Source: Turbatrix aceti
Taxonomy: Eukaryota > Nematoda > Chromadorea > Rhabditida > Panagrolaimidae
Direction: 5' to 3'
Length of the DNA stretch: 64,000 nucleotides
Assembly (NCBI GenBank): GCA_963969345.1
Contig: OZ017766.1
Coordinates: 6,758,001 to 6,822,000 of the forward strand
The notes beneath the pieces were generated by a model that searched no databases, was not told the DNA's origin, and worked only from the letters and a program-made list of their open reading frames with translations. Positions 34,791 to 45,695 of the stretch are shown one piece after another. The translations under genes were made by a program, and so were the position numbers. The stretch's first letter is position 1. Each line of letters begins with the position of its first letter.

Positions 34791-35183
34791 TCACCCAAAA
34801 AGTGATCCTTCATAGCCTCCGAGCATTGCTCCCTGCGCGGCTCCCATGAACGGATTGCTGGATCTTTCCATGCCTTCTATGGCTCCTGAAATTTAAAAAA
34901 AAAATTAAATTTGGACATTTTTGGGGTGAAAACATTCGCAAAAGCATAAATATAAATACTTACCGACAGCAGCGCCGATTTCAATAGCTCTCAAATTCAT
35001 ACCGTAGCCTCCGCCGTAGTTTCCACCGTAGCCTCCGCCGTAGTTTCCACCGTATCCTCCACCGTAGCCTCCACCGTATCCTCCACCGTATCCTCCACCG
35101 TATCCACCGTAACCACCAGGTATGGCCATGCTAATCGCCAGAAGGCAAAAAAATAGAACCACAATTCGAACCGTCGAGAACAT
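34791..35183 (-). CDS. Secreted Gly/Tyr-rich glycine-zipper peptide 2
   Basis: Exons 35183-34964 and 34885-34791 give 104 residues. Signal peptide (MFSTVRIVVLFFCLLAISMA), then about nine GGGY/GGNY units, then AIEIGAAVG joined by a phase 1 intron to GAIEGMERSSNPFMGAAQGA and MLGGYEGSLFG. The C-terminal half aligns with peptide 1 but lacks its arginine tail. A TATATAG box-like sequence lies about 60 bases upstream of the ATG. Function unknown; could be a structural cuticle component or an antimicrobial-type peptide. Confidence 0.8.
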
Positions 35184-35843
35184 GTTTGGTAAAAAATCTC
35201 AGGTAAATTCTAAAAAAAATTTACCGGTGATAAAAACGAGCAATTATATAGCATCCATCGGTCGCATTAGTCATGACCCCTTAAACGCCGATATATTATC
35301 TTCGTCTATATCTTCGTCAAACAGCTTGAAGACGTCTGTGTTTTTGTAGTCGCTTGTACTATGTATTGTTTGTTTATTCGTTCGTTCGTTCCATCGAGGA
35401 AGTTTTGTTTGACACTGTCAAATCGATTTATGAAAATTGGCATGTGATTTATGTTGAGACCCAAGTCTTGGCGTCTTGGTGGTGTGCGTGATCCCGGTGA
35501 GTGTTCTTTGACGTTTTGTATATTTTTTTTTTTTATTAATTTCGTTTTTGTCATGTGGACAAAATTGGCACGCTTGGGTTTCTATTTAAATACCATTTAT
35601 CAGAAATCATAAAGTATAATATTTCAATACAAACCTGCAAAAAAAATCCCGTGTTCTGTTTGATCTAAGAATTCAGCGAACAAAACTTGTTGTTATCATT
35701 TGCAAGTCAAATCAAATCACAATTTTTTTTGTTCTGCGAGAAAAGATGAACGAATGAACGCAACCCGAAGTGCAGATAGATTCTCACTCTTCGTCATCCT
35801 GTTTTTAAGTACGATGCGCCGGGCGATTTTGTGCAGTTCTCTA

Positions 35844-36216
35844 ATGTTTAGCAAATTTTCCATATTCCTGATTTTTTTGCTGGCATCTGAAGCTGCTACT
35901 GCTGCCGTATTTGATCGGGACAACCAACATGGTAAGTTTCAAGTTTGCTTTTTTTTCGGCACTCAAGTTCACGTGTTTTTCAGATCTTCCAATCGAGACC
36001 ATTTTTTCCCGGCGATCGATTTATCATTACCGATCGGAGCGCGACGGCAGCGAAGCTCTGATGCCAGGTGGACGCCATCGACGACAGGTTGCCCTTCCTG
36101 GACATGGAAATAATATTGGCCCACCGATGTTTGGCCCGAATCCCGGAACTTTCGGAGGACTGTTGATTCCGGGACTCGTCAGCTGGGGTGGTCCACTGAT
36201 TGGATGGCCGGGATAA
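35844..36216 (+). CDS. Secreted peptide precursor with RRQ site
   Basis: Exons 35844-35931 and 35984-36216 give 106 residues. Signal peptide MFSKFSIFLIFLLASEAATA, a pro-region, a basic site (GGRHRRQ), then a Pro/Gly-rich hydrophobic tail (LPGHGNNIGPPMFGPNPGTF and so on, ending GGPLIGWPG). The architecture (signal, phase 1 intron in the pro-region, basic cleavage site followed by Gln, Gly-rich C-terminus) equals that of the next genes. Upstream in-frame Met codons exist, but this one starts the signal peptide. Confidence 0.75.
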
Positions 36217-36763
36217 TTTTGAAGATTTTTTTGTTGCACAAATTTATTTTCGTTTTACATATTTACATACGTTAGACATTTTTATGTATCGTTAGTTCTT
36301 TTTCTGATGTGCAAATACGGTATTTATTTGAGTCAACCAAAGTCATTTTAGTACCTATTGTTCAGTTTTTTTACATTTTTGTAAACTTTTACCTGTGAGA
36401 AAGTATCAAATAAACCAAAATGAAGGATCTAACACATACAGTAATTCCCGACAAATCATTAGACGAAGATGAATTCATAAAACCAAAAGAACAATGCAAA
36501 ATCAAAATACGCGATCGATCAACAGAGACACATTTACTTTTTTTAAACACGTTTAGAGTCCTTGTTTGACGAAGAGCGAGCGCGAAGAGCTCGACAAATG
36601 AGAGCAGGAATAAACCTAAACGATGTCACGCAGCATGACCTCTCACCGGAAAAAAAAGTAGACAACTTGTGACCCTGGTCCGCCTTCGAGAAGGCAGAAA
36701 AAGCACTGATAACTGTTTTCTCAACGAACAGAGTCAATTCAATTTCAAACTGTCATCCACAAA

Positions 36764-37133
36764 ATGAATTTTTCACTGATTTGTCTTTTATTGGCAATTC
36801 TTTTAACTTTCTCCGGCACTAGCGCTGCTTTTGTGCCGTCAGGTAAAATACAGGTAAAATGTACTGTAACTGATTAAAAAAAATTTTTCAGGTAGTCTTA
36901 TGCCAGCTATTCCGTCGCGTGCCATCCTCGAAGAATCACAAAAACCTTTGGTGCGAAGAAAACGTCAATGGGGCTGGGGAGGTCCCGGTATGGGCATGGG
37001 TGGTGGCTGGGGTGGCCCAGGTATGGGTATGGGCGGCTGGGGCCCTGGAATGGGTATGGGCGGCTGGGGTCCCGGTATGGGGGGATTTGGCTTTGGTGGA
37101 TTCCCTATGCTGGAAATCGGACTTATTATCTGA
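36764..37133 (+). CDS. Secreted Gly/Met/Trp-rich peptide precursor (RRKRQWGWGG type)
   Basis: Exons 36764-36842 and 36892-37133 give 106 residues. Signal peptide MNFSLICLLLAILLTFSGTSA, a pro-region with RAILEESQKPLV, a furin-like RRKR site, then QWGWGGPGMGMGGGWGGPGM repeats and an end GFPMLEIGLII. A cleaved N-terminal Gln could cyclise. The Gly/Trp/Met repeats resemble nematode NLP/caenacin-type antimicrobial peptides in style. The C-terminal GLII is shared with the peptide at 39995-40419. Confidence 0.8.
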
Positions 37134-38230
37134 TTTGATCCACAATTTTTGTTGACATTTATTAGCTAAGTCCAACTGTTGAACTTTTGGAAGGGGTCTC
37201 ATCATCCAATTATACTGCTTTTAATTTTTTTTATCTATCTGGTTACTTGTGCCCATTTTTATTTGTACTGTCATTTATACTGTACTTGTGTTGAATTTAT
37301 TAATAAACAAACATGTTTGTTGTTAAAAAACAAAAAAATAGAAAAACATTGGAAGTGCATAAAATAATTGAACATCGGTCAACTGTCAAATGCTGAATTT
37401 TGTGGATGCTCTTGCGACGATTTTTTTATCGCCAGGTGACACCTGATTTCGGAGATCAAATCTGCGGTAAAAAATAGAAAAAAAACAAGACTGAAGAAAG
37501 TTTGAATGTAATCATTGACATTTCATTTTTTTGTTTTTTTTTGTACGTTGCAAAATGTAATAAAAAATTGTAAAAATTGTAAGGATTGCAAGTACATCAT
37601 TTTTGAGAATTTTTGTTCAGAAAAATGTAAGATTTTTTTTGTTAGTATCCAATGTTGTCAAAACCTGATTCGAATCCGACCCGAAAATTCAGGAATATCC
37701 GTAATTTTCGGGTTTGAATCCGGTTTCGGGTTCAGATACTCTGAAAGTTCGGATACATAACTGACAACAAATTTGCTATCACAAAATGAATTTTTTTTCA
37801 TTTTCATCTTTCAAATGTTTAATTTTTTTAAATTAAAAAAATGGACTCCGAAGTTTTTTTTTTTAATTTTTTAATTTTTTTTAAATGAATTTAAAATTGC
37901 ATTGAACTGATGACAGACAAGGAAATAACGATAAAAACCAAAACAATGGGTATGGAATGCAGCACGCGTTATGTATGTATTTTTGCTTGATGTCATTAGG
38001 TAAATGATGGAACGCGCTGTTGACGTCTAACGGTAGCAATTCGGCGAAACGTCACTTGATCGTTCGCCAAAGGAAAAAGGAAAATACACACTCGGGAGAA
38101 CGAAAGTCGAATGCACAATCGTTTGTTATCCCTGTTATCGATCGACCGCCTCCTAAGAAAAATACTTTATAACCCCGTGTAAACGGAAAAGAAAGCTATC
38201 AGTCTACTGAATATTTACTCCAGCGACATC
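37134..38230. other. Intergenic spacer
   Basis: AT-rich with homopolymer runs and a short purine/pyrimidine mirror near 37670-37760 (CGGGTTTGAATCCGGTTTCG). No gene seen. A TATA-like TATAA at 38168-38172 lies 59 bases before the next start codon. Confidence 0.5.
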
Positions 38231-38637
38231 ATGAAATTTTCGCTGGTAATTGTCTTGCTAACTGTCCTCGCGGTGGGTCTCTGCCTTCCGACGAGCAACA
38301 ACAACTTCGATGATCTCTCGTCCTTGGGTATGTTTTTTTTCTGTATACCGTATTTTTTGGTTTAAATATTTAGTATGAATTTTTTTCAGGAATCGTTGAT
38401 GGATCTGAAAAACTTGTCGTTCGGCAGAAACGACAATGGGGCATGGGCGGCATGGGCGGCTACGGGGGTGGCTACGGAGGCGGCTGGGGCCGTCGCCGAG
38501 GCTGGGGCGGTGGACGCGGTATGATGGGTGGCTACGGTATGGGCTATCCCGGAATGATGGGCGGCTACGGTATGGGATACCCCGGAATGATGGGCATGGG
38601 CATGGGCATGGGCGGTATGGGTGGCATGTGGGGATAA
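38231..38637 (+). CDS. Secreted Gly/Met/Tyr-rich peptide precursor
   Basis: Exons 38231-38327 and 38390-38637 give 114 residues. Signal peptide MKFSLVIVLLTVLAVGLC, a short acidic pro-region, cleavage site RQKR, then QWGMGGMGGYGGGYGGGWGR, an Arg-rich insert (RRRGWGGGRG), and repeats GGYGMGYPGMM and GMGMGMGGMGG. Same architecture as its neighbours, with a phase 1 intron before the cleavage site. Confidence 0.8.
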
Positions 38638-39994
38638 GAATTACCTGTGTTTACCTGTATCTCACTCAAATACCTGTTCCCGATGTTGTATAATAATATA
38701 TTCATATTTGTTTGTGTACAATAAAAAAATACTTGATATGAACTTTTGAAGAAAAGGATCACCTGCGGGGGAAGAAGGTAATGTTTTTTACGTCAATGAT
38801 CTCCTAAAGCGCATGAAATTATACCTGCATTACCTGCGCGTCTGCATCAAACGGGTTTTTGCGAGGCGAGATTCTCGGCCGGACACTAACGAATCAGTAA
38901 ATATGTAGCAAATGTGTTGATGCATTGAATTTACCCGGAACTTACATGCATACATATATTTATGTATATTAGTCAGTTGCCATCCGCGTGATTTGAAAAA
39001 AAAAGATAACCAAAGCAAAAGACCAAAGATTTTGAAAATACATAAATATCTATCAAATCGATCTTGAACAAAAAATACAAACTTCAATTACTACAGTGTA
39101 CATAAAATCATTGTCTCGCACGTCAAAAGTCATGACGGACGTTTTTTTCTCAAGGATTATCTAAAACATCAAGAACAATGCGTAGGAACAATTTTAAACT
39201 TTGTGAACACTGACTTTATCTTACAGTATATATGTATTTGTGTAGTTTTTGATAATTACTCCAGAATCTTTGTTTGACGCAAAAAAATTTTAATGTCGGT
39301 CGACAGCGATGATTCATCCGAATGCACATAACTTCAATTTTTTGTTCTGTTTACAGGAGCGGAACAAGGACACTGAGTGCAAGGTTACGGTAATTTTGAA
39401 CAAAAAATCCAGAAAGATCCGACAGATAAATTTTAATACGAAAAAAACCAAGTTGAATTCATATCACAGAAAAAAATTAACAGATCAAATTAAAAAAAAA
39501 TTATTGAAGACAAAAGAAATTTTCGCTTGAAGATATTCGGTAAACAATCACTTACATTAGAAAATTTCCGAAATGAGGCCGTTTGTAAAATTAATGCGCC
39601 GTGCATGCACCAGGGAGCATCGAAAGCTCTCATGTCAAAAAGTTTAAAGTTTAACGAATTTGGCGAATTTGAAGCTCTCCCCTGCCAGGTGTGTTGTGCT
39701 GTCATTGTAGGCAACGTACGTACGATACAAAATAAGTAAATACCTTTGTTGATGTCTTCTCGGTGGTCGTTCATCGCGCGGGCAGTCTGACTACCCTAAA
39801 TAGACGTGCAGTGCAGAAGAATTATAAAAAAAACTTCGCTGAAAAACAGCGATCATTTGACGGATTCGTCTAAAACCGCAATTAAAAATCGCCGAGACAC
39901 GCGGCGCATGTTTACACTTACTTCCCCCGGATGGTGGGTATAAAAATGGATGGAAGCGCCACAGTAGCGCCAATACAAACCATTTCAAACACTC
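38638..39994. other. Intergenic spacer
   Basis: No supported gene. A 70-codon ORF at 39527-39739 lacks coding-like third positions and splice context. Confidence 0.45.
39939..39946 (+). promoter_or_regulatory. TATA box
   Basis: TATAAAAA 56 bases upstream of the start codon at 39995, in a GC-richer context; a plausible core promoter for that peptide gene. Confidence 0.6.
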
Positions 39995-40419
39995 ATGGAA
40001 ATCAAAATCAAAGTTTTCGCTGCGCTCTTTTTACTTTTTGTTGCTGTCGTGGTGGCTGAACCCAAGACTTCGGATCCGGAGACCCTCAAGGATTCTGCTG
40101 ATCCTCAACTGCCAAGTGGTAAGCTGGATATTTGGTTTTAAAATTTGTGAGATTTTATGGTTTTTTAAATTTTTTTTCAGAACCAGAAGTCGTACCTGTA
40201 CTCGACAATGAAGCTGCTGAATCAGAAACAGAAGAAAGAGATCCACTGACTGTGCTGAACCGCGCAAAACGACAATGGGGCTATGGCGGTTACGGTAGAC
40301 CATGGGGCTGGAGACGACCGTGGTTCCGTCGACCGTGGTACGGTGGATATCCCTACGGAGGATATCCCTACGGCTATGGATATGGATTTCCCAGCATTGG
40401 CTTTGGCCTTATCATTTAA
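39995..40419 (+). CDS. Secreted Gly/Tyr/Trp/Arg-rich peptide precursor
   Basis: Exons 39995-40118 and 40181-40419 give 120 residues. Signal peptide MEIKIKVFAALFLLFVAVVVA, an acidic pro-region (ESETEERDPLT), cleavage site AKR, then QWGYGGYGRPWGWRRPWFRR followed by GGYPYGGYPYGYGYG and the end GFGLII. The mature peptide is cationic and aromatic, the profile of a nematode epidermal antimicrobial peptide. The acidic propiece balances the basic mature part. Uses the TATA box at 39939. Confidence 0.85.
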
Positions 40420-40823
40420 GTATGATAACATCGGCACAATCAGGTCCCCTTCAGGTCCCCATTCAGGCACAGAAGAAAAGACAAGACAAGACACCTCTTT
40501 GGTATCAAACTATCATACTATGTTCTCTAAACCCTTTGTGTCCACAGAAGCCACAACATCATCCCTCATCCATCATCCATCATCTATCAACAAACCTGTG
40601 ATGCGCCGGTTAAACACATGTCAACTGCATCTCGTCGCGTGTATCGCGCGGCCACACAATACAACCCCCGCGTTTTTCGGTTTTGTCCCCATAAAAAAGA
40701 CGCTTGTCCCATTGAATTTCTATCACTCTTGACTTTTTTGTAAGTAAAGTAAGTAACGCTGTGTCGTCTGTTAATTAAAATTATTTTTGTGTACCCTCAA
40801 TAAATTACATACTACATACATAC

Positions 40824-41449
40824 ATGCATTTGTTTCTGGGATTTGCAGTTGTGATTTTTGTCGGATGCGTCCAAGCTCATCCTGATCCTAAGCCGAGTGG
40901 GCCTAAAGGTAATTAATTAATTAATTAACTGATGATGCTTATCACGTGTCAACTTGCATGGTTTTTATCGATCGTCAGATGAAAAAAATAGAAAATATTT
41001 TTTGTAGTGTTATAAAAAATCAGTGATCACATTAAACCTTGAATTGGATCTTTCCCGAATGTTTGTGTCTACAAATAAACATCAAGTTAAATTTAGAAAC
41101 CCCAAACGCGCAGCCGGAGAAGATCCGCCTCATTACGAAGCTCTGCGTCGTGATGAAGGGCCATCCGACGCTGTGCAAACGCAGCGCCCCTCCCACGGAG
41201 ACCGTATTTTCGCTGCATCCCATCGTGCACATCGGAGATCCGACGGAAACGCTTTTGCCGATTTCCGGTGAATCAGGCTTCCGACGTGCACGTGAAGCTC
41301 CGGCTCCGGCCTTCCGCCTGGCCCCCGAAACCGACGATATAACATTCACAGATTCGATTACCGAAATGGACGCTGCAGACTCCGAAGTTCTCTCCTACGA
41401 CGAAACACTCAAATCAAAGCCTACCGGCGAGGTTAAATTTGTTTTGTGA
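40824..41449 (+). CDS. Secreted protein with two cysteines, unknown
   Basis: Exons 40824-40908 and 41097-41449 give 145 residues. Signal peptide MHLFLGFAVVIFVGCVQA, then a phase 1 intron as in the neighbouring genes. The mature part (IRLITKLCVVMKGHPTLCKR, then an acidic, Pro-rich tail) has two cysteines ten apart and a KR site, but none of the Gly repeats. It shares exon structure with the peptide cluster but not sequence. No family recognised. Confidence 0.65.
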
Positions 41450-42743
41450 ATTATTTCATAAATCATAAAAAATTCAATATTTGAAAACTGACATAATAAA
41501 TTAGACCTCGTATTTTTGAAATTTTGACTGTCGGCAGTCGGAAAAGTCCAAGGATGCGAAACCGCTCATCCCGTCATGACCTATCGATGAACTTCAATTC
41601 AAAGTCCCCCCTCCTCTGCGGTGGCAGCAGCGCGGGACAATGAATGCACCACAGCAGCGGACGTAAACCGGGATCAAAGATGGGAAATCATACTGACAGA
41701 GAAAAAAAAAAGAGTCAGTCTTCTGCAAAAATCTTTCAAACGTGAAAACAAACAGATTAAAAATGTTTTGATGCAAAAAAAATACTCATGTGATTTATTT
41801 ATTTTGTAAATAATACAAAATTTTGCACTTTTCAATTTTTTTATCATAAATTTAGAGGCGTGCAAAAGTGTGCAAGTTTCAACTTAAAAATCGAATTACG
41901 GCCGAGGTTGGGGTTGACGAGGACAACAACTAAATACATACATATTTGACTCATCACATGCCCCCGCGGCCCCCGTCATTAATCTCAAAATTGGGTATCA
42001 ACACCGAGTGTTGCCCTGGTTGTTGGGTTGTTGCGTCAAATATCCCTATCCTATCCCTCCTTATATGTACATACGTCGGTCGTCTCAGTCAGTCAATCAT
42101 CAGCGAGTTTTTTTTGAGACATCGTGATTCACGCGATCCTCTCACTTTCACCCGATTTGGGTCGAAAGGGTTTTTTTTGTTATTAACCTGTTTTATACGA
42201 CATACAACACTGGCGATCCGGAAGGAGGAGGAAAAAACCTCACAAAAACAAAAGCATACCCGACGATGATGATCATGATCGTGATGAATGAATGAAGTAA
42301 GTCAACGACAACGCTGGTAAAGGCGACTTGGGTTACTTGCATACATGTTTTTATTGTCCGGTGGATGCCTGGTTGTGAGGGTGTTCATAAAAACTAAGTC
42401 ACCCCTACATACCTTTCCTTTCGTTTGCCAAGGTAGACAGGATGGAAAATCAAGTTTATTTATCTAAATATTTACGGTTGTGCCTGAACTTTCCTATTTA
42501 AAATAAGAGCTCATCCTCGTTTACGACTTCTGGAACTCTCTAAAACCTCATCAGATGACTTCTCGGCAACACTACGTCATCTGTTGTGTGTTCATAGCTT
42601 GTTGCCATAAATAGGGAGTCTTAGTACGACCCCAACTAAACCCTCCTTGACAGACAGCGCCGACCATTTTTGAATCGCGTGCACGCGTGTTTTCGTGAAC
42701 CGGCCTACTAATAAATATTTTTATAAATATTTTTACAGAGAAC
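41450..42743. other. Intergenic spacer
   Basis: No gene seen over 1.3 kb. It presumably holds the terminator of the upstream gene (AATAAATTAG near 41495) and the promoter of the next. Confidence 0.45.
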
Positions 42744-44818
42744 ATGCAACTAACTTTCATAACCGTTGTTTTTGCGAGTTGGCTATCGGTGATAAACCTT
42801 GTCGAAGGTCGTCCGTACTACCAAAACACAGATTCCAGTTATCCAGCTTACGATTATAATTATCAAGGTACTAGTCCTAAAAAAATATGTTCCAATGTAA
42901 AAATTGTAAAATTTTCAGCCGATCTGTGCCGTCGTCGTCCGTACCTGCTCTACTGCAAGCAGTACCCCTACACCACAGCAGCAGCGACATCAAAAGGATA
43001 TTATCCGACATCGTTCACGCAACCCCAACCCCGGTTTTACACCCGAGACGACTTCCCTCGACCCGAGGTTTTGCCTGAAACCCGTCGATACTCATCCCCA
43101 CCGTCCACATCATCCCCATCGACCACTCTGCCACCAATTGACATGACCCGACCAAATGCCGAAGACGTGGCTCGGGAAATGACAGAATGGCGGGCGCTCG
43201 ATGCTCCGGAACTACCGATAAGCGACGATGTACTCGATGCCAAAGGCATTCAGGATAATTTGCTATTTCCGGATGACGCAGCGTCTACTGAAAGTATGTA
43301 TAGCACTCACACTCACCTTTAACAAGCCATACCGGATCTATCGGCACTCAAGTTTTACAATCGCACTTTTCGGCACGAGCACCACGTTTTTTCCTTTTTT
43401 TTCCATTTCACGCACTATTTTTTTCTGATTGAGAACATTTGTGCACGGGTCAAGGAGACGGTTAATTGTTCTTCGTCGACACAAAGGTTACCGGAAGTCT
43501 GCAACCACTGACTAATTAGCACGAATTTGGTTCAGGGAAGGTAAAGTTCACGGTTCACGGCGGAGATGCGAAAAAATGTGATCCGTGTGGTAATTTAAAA
43601 AAATTAAAAAAAATTTTTTTAATTTTAATTAAAAAAATTTCAATTTTTAAAATTTATTTCTTTAAAAATAATGCACTTTCAGAAACTGATAGCATATCAC
43701 TCGACTCAGTTTTTGATAAAAAAAATTTTTTTAAATAAAAGAAACAAAAAATTTTTATTTAAAAAAATGACGAAATAAAAAGTTCCGTTTGGACATTTTT
43801 TGTTTGGAATTTTTGAAATCGGGATTCAAAATTTTAACATTAAAAATAATTCCCATTAAAAATTGAGTCGAAAGATGTGCTATCCGTCACAAAAAGTTTT
43901 ATAGTTTTTACGAAAAAAAGTTTTGAAAATTATAAAAAATGTTGATTACGGCGCGCGTTATTTTTTCTTTTCTGTTAAATCGCGCAGAAAATTTTAATTA
44001 CAAATGCAATTACTATAACTTTGAAATCTAAGATGCCAAATGATTGTGTTAAGTTCGCAATCAAACCACACGGATCACAAATTTGCCATTCTGGTTCACG
44101 GTTCACGAAAAAAAAAAGATCTAGGAGCACCCTATTCTATCCTGTCCTATCACACGTACACCCTTTCAGCGCGGCTTTCACGTGCGTCGCACCCTAAATC
44201 TAGGCCGAAACGCAGCGCTACGCAGAGCTCTGACAATTTAGACAGCGAGTACAAGCGATACCTGCAAGAACGCGACGCCCTCCTCCGCCAGATCACGGAT
44301 CTCGACACTCGACAAGCTTCGCCTAGCAGGTTTCATATCTTTCTTCTTATTCTTTGACTATACTTTTCTGCTACATATAGGCTTCTACCTGCCTACCTGT
44401 CTGCTTTTTACTCATCGATTAATAATTCTTACTTTATAGCAACACCTATTCTTATACCAACGGTAACCGAGCAGCCACCAAGTACAACGACAACGACTAC
44501 TACGTTAGCCCCCGGCCGGACGCGTACGCGTCCACGTACTACTACTACCCAACAACAACAACGACAGGTAATACGTACCCGAGCTACGGATACACTGACG
44601 GGAGCTATAATCGAGAATATTACAACCCGTATGGCACTTCAAATTACGGGTATCCTGCAGGCAATTACGGGTACGGGAGTGCCGGCAACCTGGGACGCTA
44701 CGGAAGCACTTCCTATGGTAACCCGTTTTCGTTCGGAATCGGATCCGGAATCAACATTGGACTTCCCCAGGGATCGGGTATTGATTTGGGCACCGGCCTA
44801 GGCCTTAATCTCGGTTAG
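42744..44818 (+). CDS. Secreted Tyr/Gly/Pro-rich protein, cuticle-like
   Basis: Exons 42744-42867, 42919-43293, 44170-44329 and 44440-44818 join in frame to 345 residues. Signal peptide QLTFITVVFASWLSVINLVEG, a Tyr-rich start, CRRRPYLLYC, a Ser/Thr/Pro linker (YSSPPSTSSPSTTLPP), an acidic middle, a basic site SRPKRS, a short coiled helix (SEYKRYLQERDALLRQ), and a C-terminal Tyr/Asn/Gly domain (GYPAGNYGYGSAGN) ending in a Gly/Leu-rich segment. Probably extracellular matrix or cuticle. It starts with a phase 1 intron like the peptide genes but is much longer. Intron 2 (43294-44169) is long and AT-rich. Confidence 0.75.
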
Positions 44819-45695
44819 ACTTTTTTGTTTGTTCTGCGATATGTACTTTTTTGTTCGTTTGTTTGTAAAGCTTTAATTGTAACGGTCGAAGAAGCTGTTG
44901 CACCTTTGTAATCTCATGTTATTATGAAATGAGTAAATTGGATTTTGTACACTAGATAACACCTGCAAATTGCGTGGAAAGCGTTAAAAAAAGTAACTAT
45001 AATATTTACCATCTTCTGATTACTGTAATTTCGTGTCAGAAGTTGATAATTGTTTTTGTTATTTATTTTCTTGTGAAATAACGTTGATTTCGTTTTGGTT
45101 AATTGTAATGAACATGAACAAAGAAATTTAAAAAAAAAACAATTGTTAACGAACGTTTGTTCATGTTCCTACCGACAAGAAAAAAAATTTTACGAAAAAA
45201 ATGGGTGCAAGAAAAAAGTTGACAAAAATGTCAAAAACACAACACGCGTCATGCACAGTAAACACGCGCGTTGGAGTAAAAATCGTGTCGAGATTTGTAC
45301 TATTGATCGCATTTTTGTCCCATGCGATTTCATTTGTCACTTTTTTTCTTCGAATTGCGATATTTCATGCGACAAGCAAGCGGCTTATAACGATATTGAC
45401 ATCGAAAATAGATAGACAACGTTGCAACGTTGCATACGTTTGTTTTCACCCGCGAATACCATTTTTACTTTTTTTTTGCGTTTTTGAATGCGAATGAATG
45501 TCAGATATCGTAAACTTTGGATTTTAGAAGATCGTCGCTTTCCTTTTTGCTGCACCGCGACCTCGACCGCGACCAGTGTAGCCCCGGGTTTCGAGCCCGC
45601 GTGTGTCTTGGGTTGACGAGCGTGAGTTTTTTTTCATTGGATCACTGGGGTCGCTTTTGGGTGTTTTGGGTGAGTGATTTTTGTTTTTTTTTAGC
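44819..45695. other. Intergenic and 5'-UTR region of the helicase gene
   Basis: Mostly AT-rich with no gene. A donor GGGTGAGTGA near 45669 and acceptor TTTTTTTTTAG at 45694, one base before the helicase ATG, suggest a short 5'-UTR intron. Confidence 0.5.

Noticed and set aside
39527..39739. 70-codon plus-strand ORF between peptide genes
   Set aside because: No signal peptide, no codon bias and no splice sites that extend it.
45575..45615. GGGTTTCGAGCCC, like a tRNA T-arm
   Set aside because: No acceptor, D or anticodon stems fit around it.
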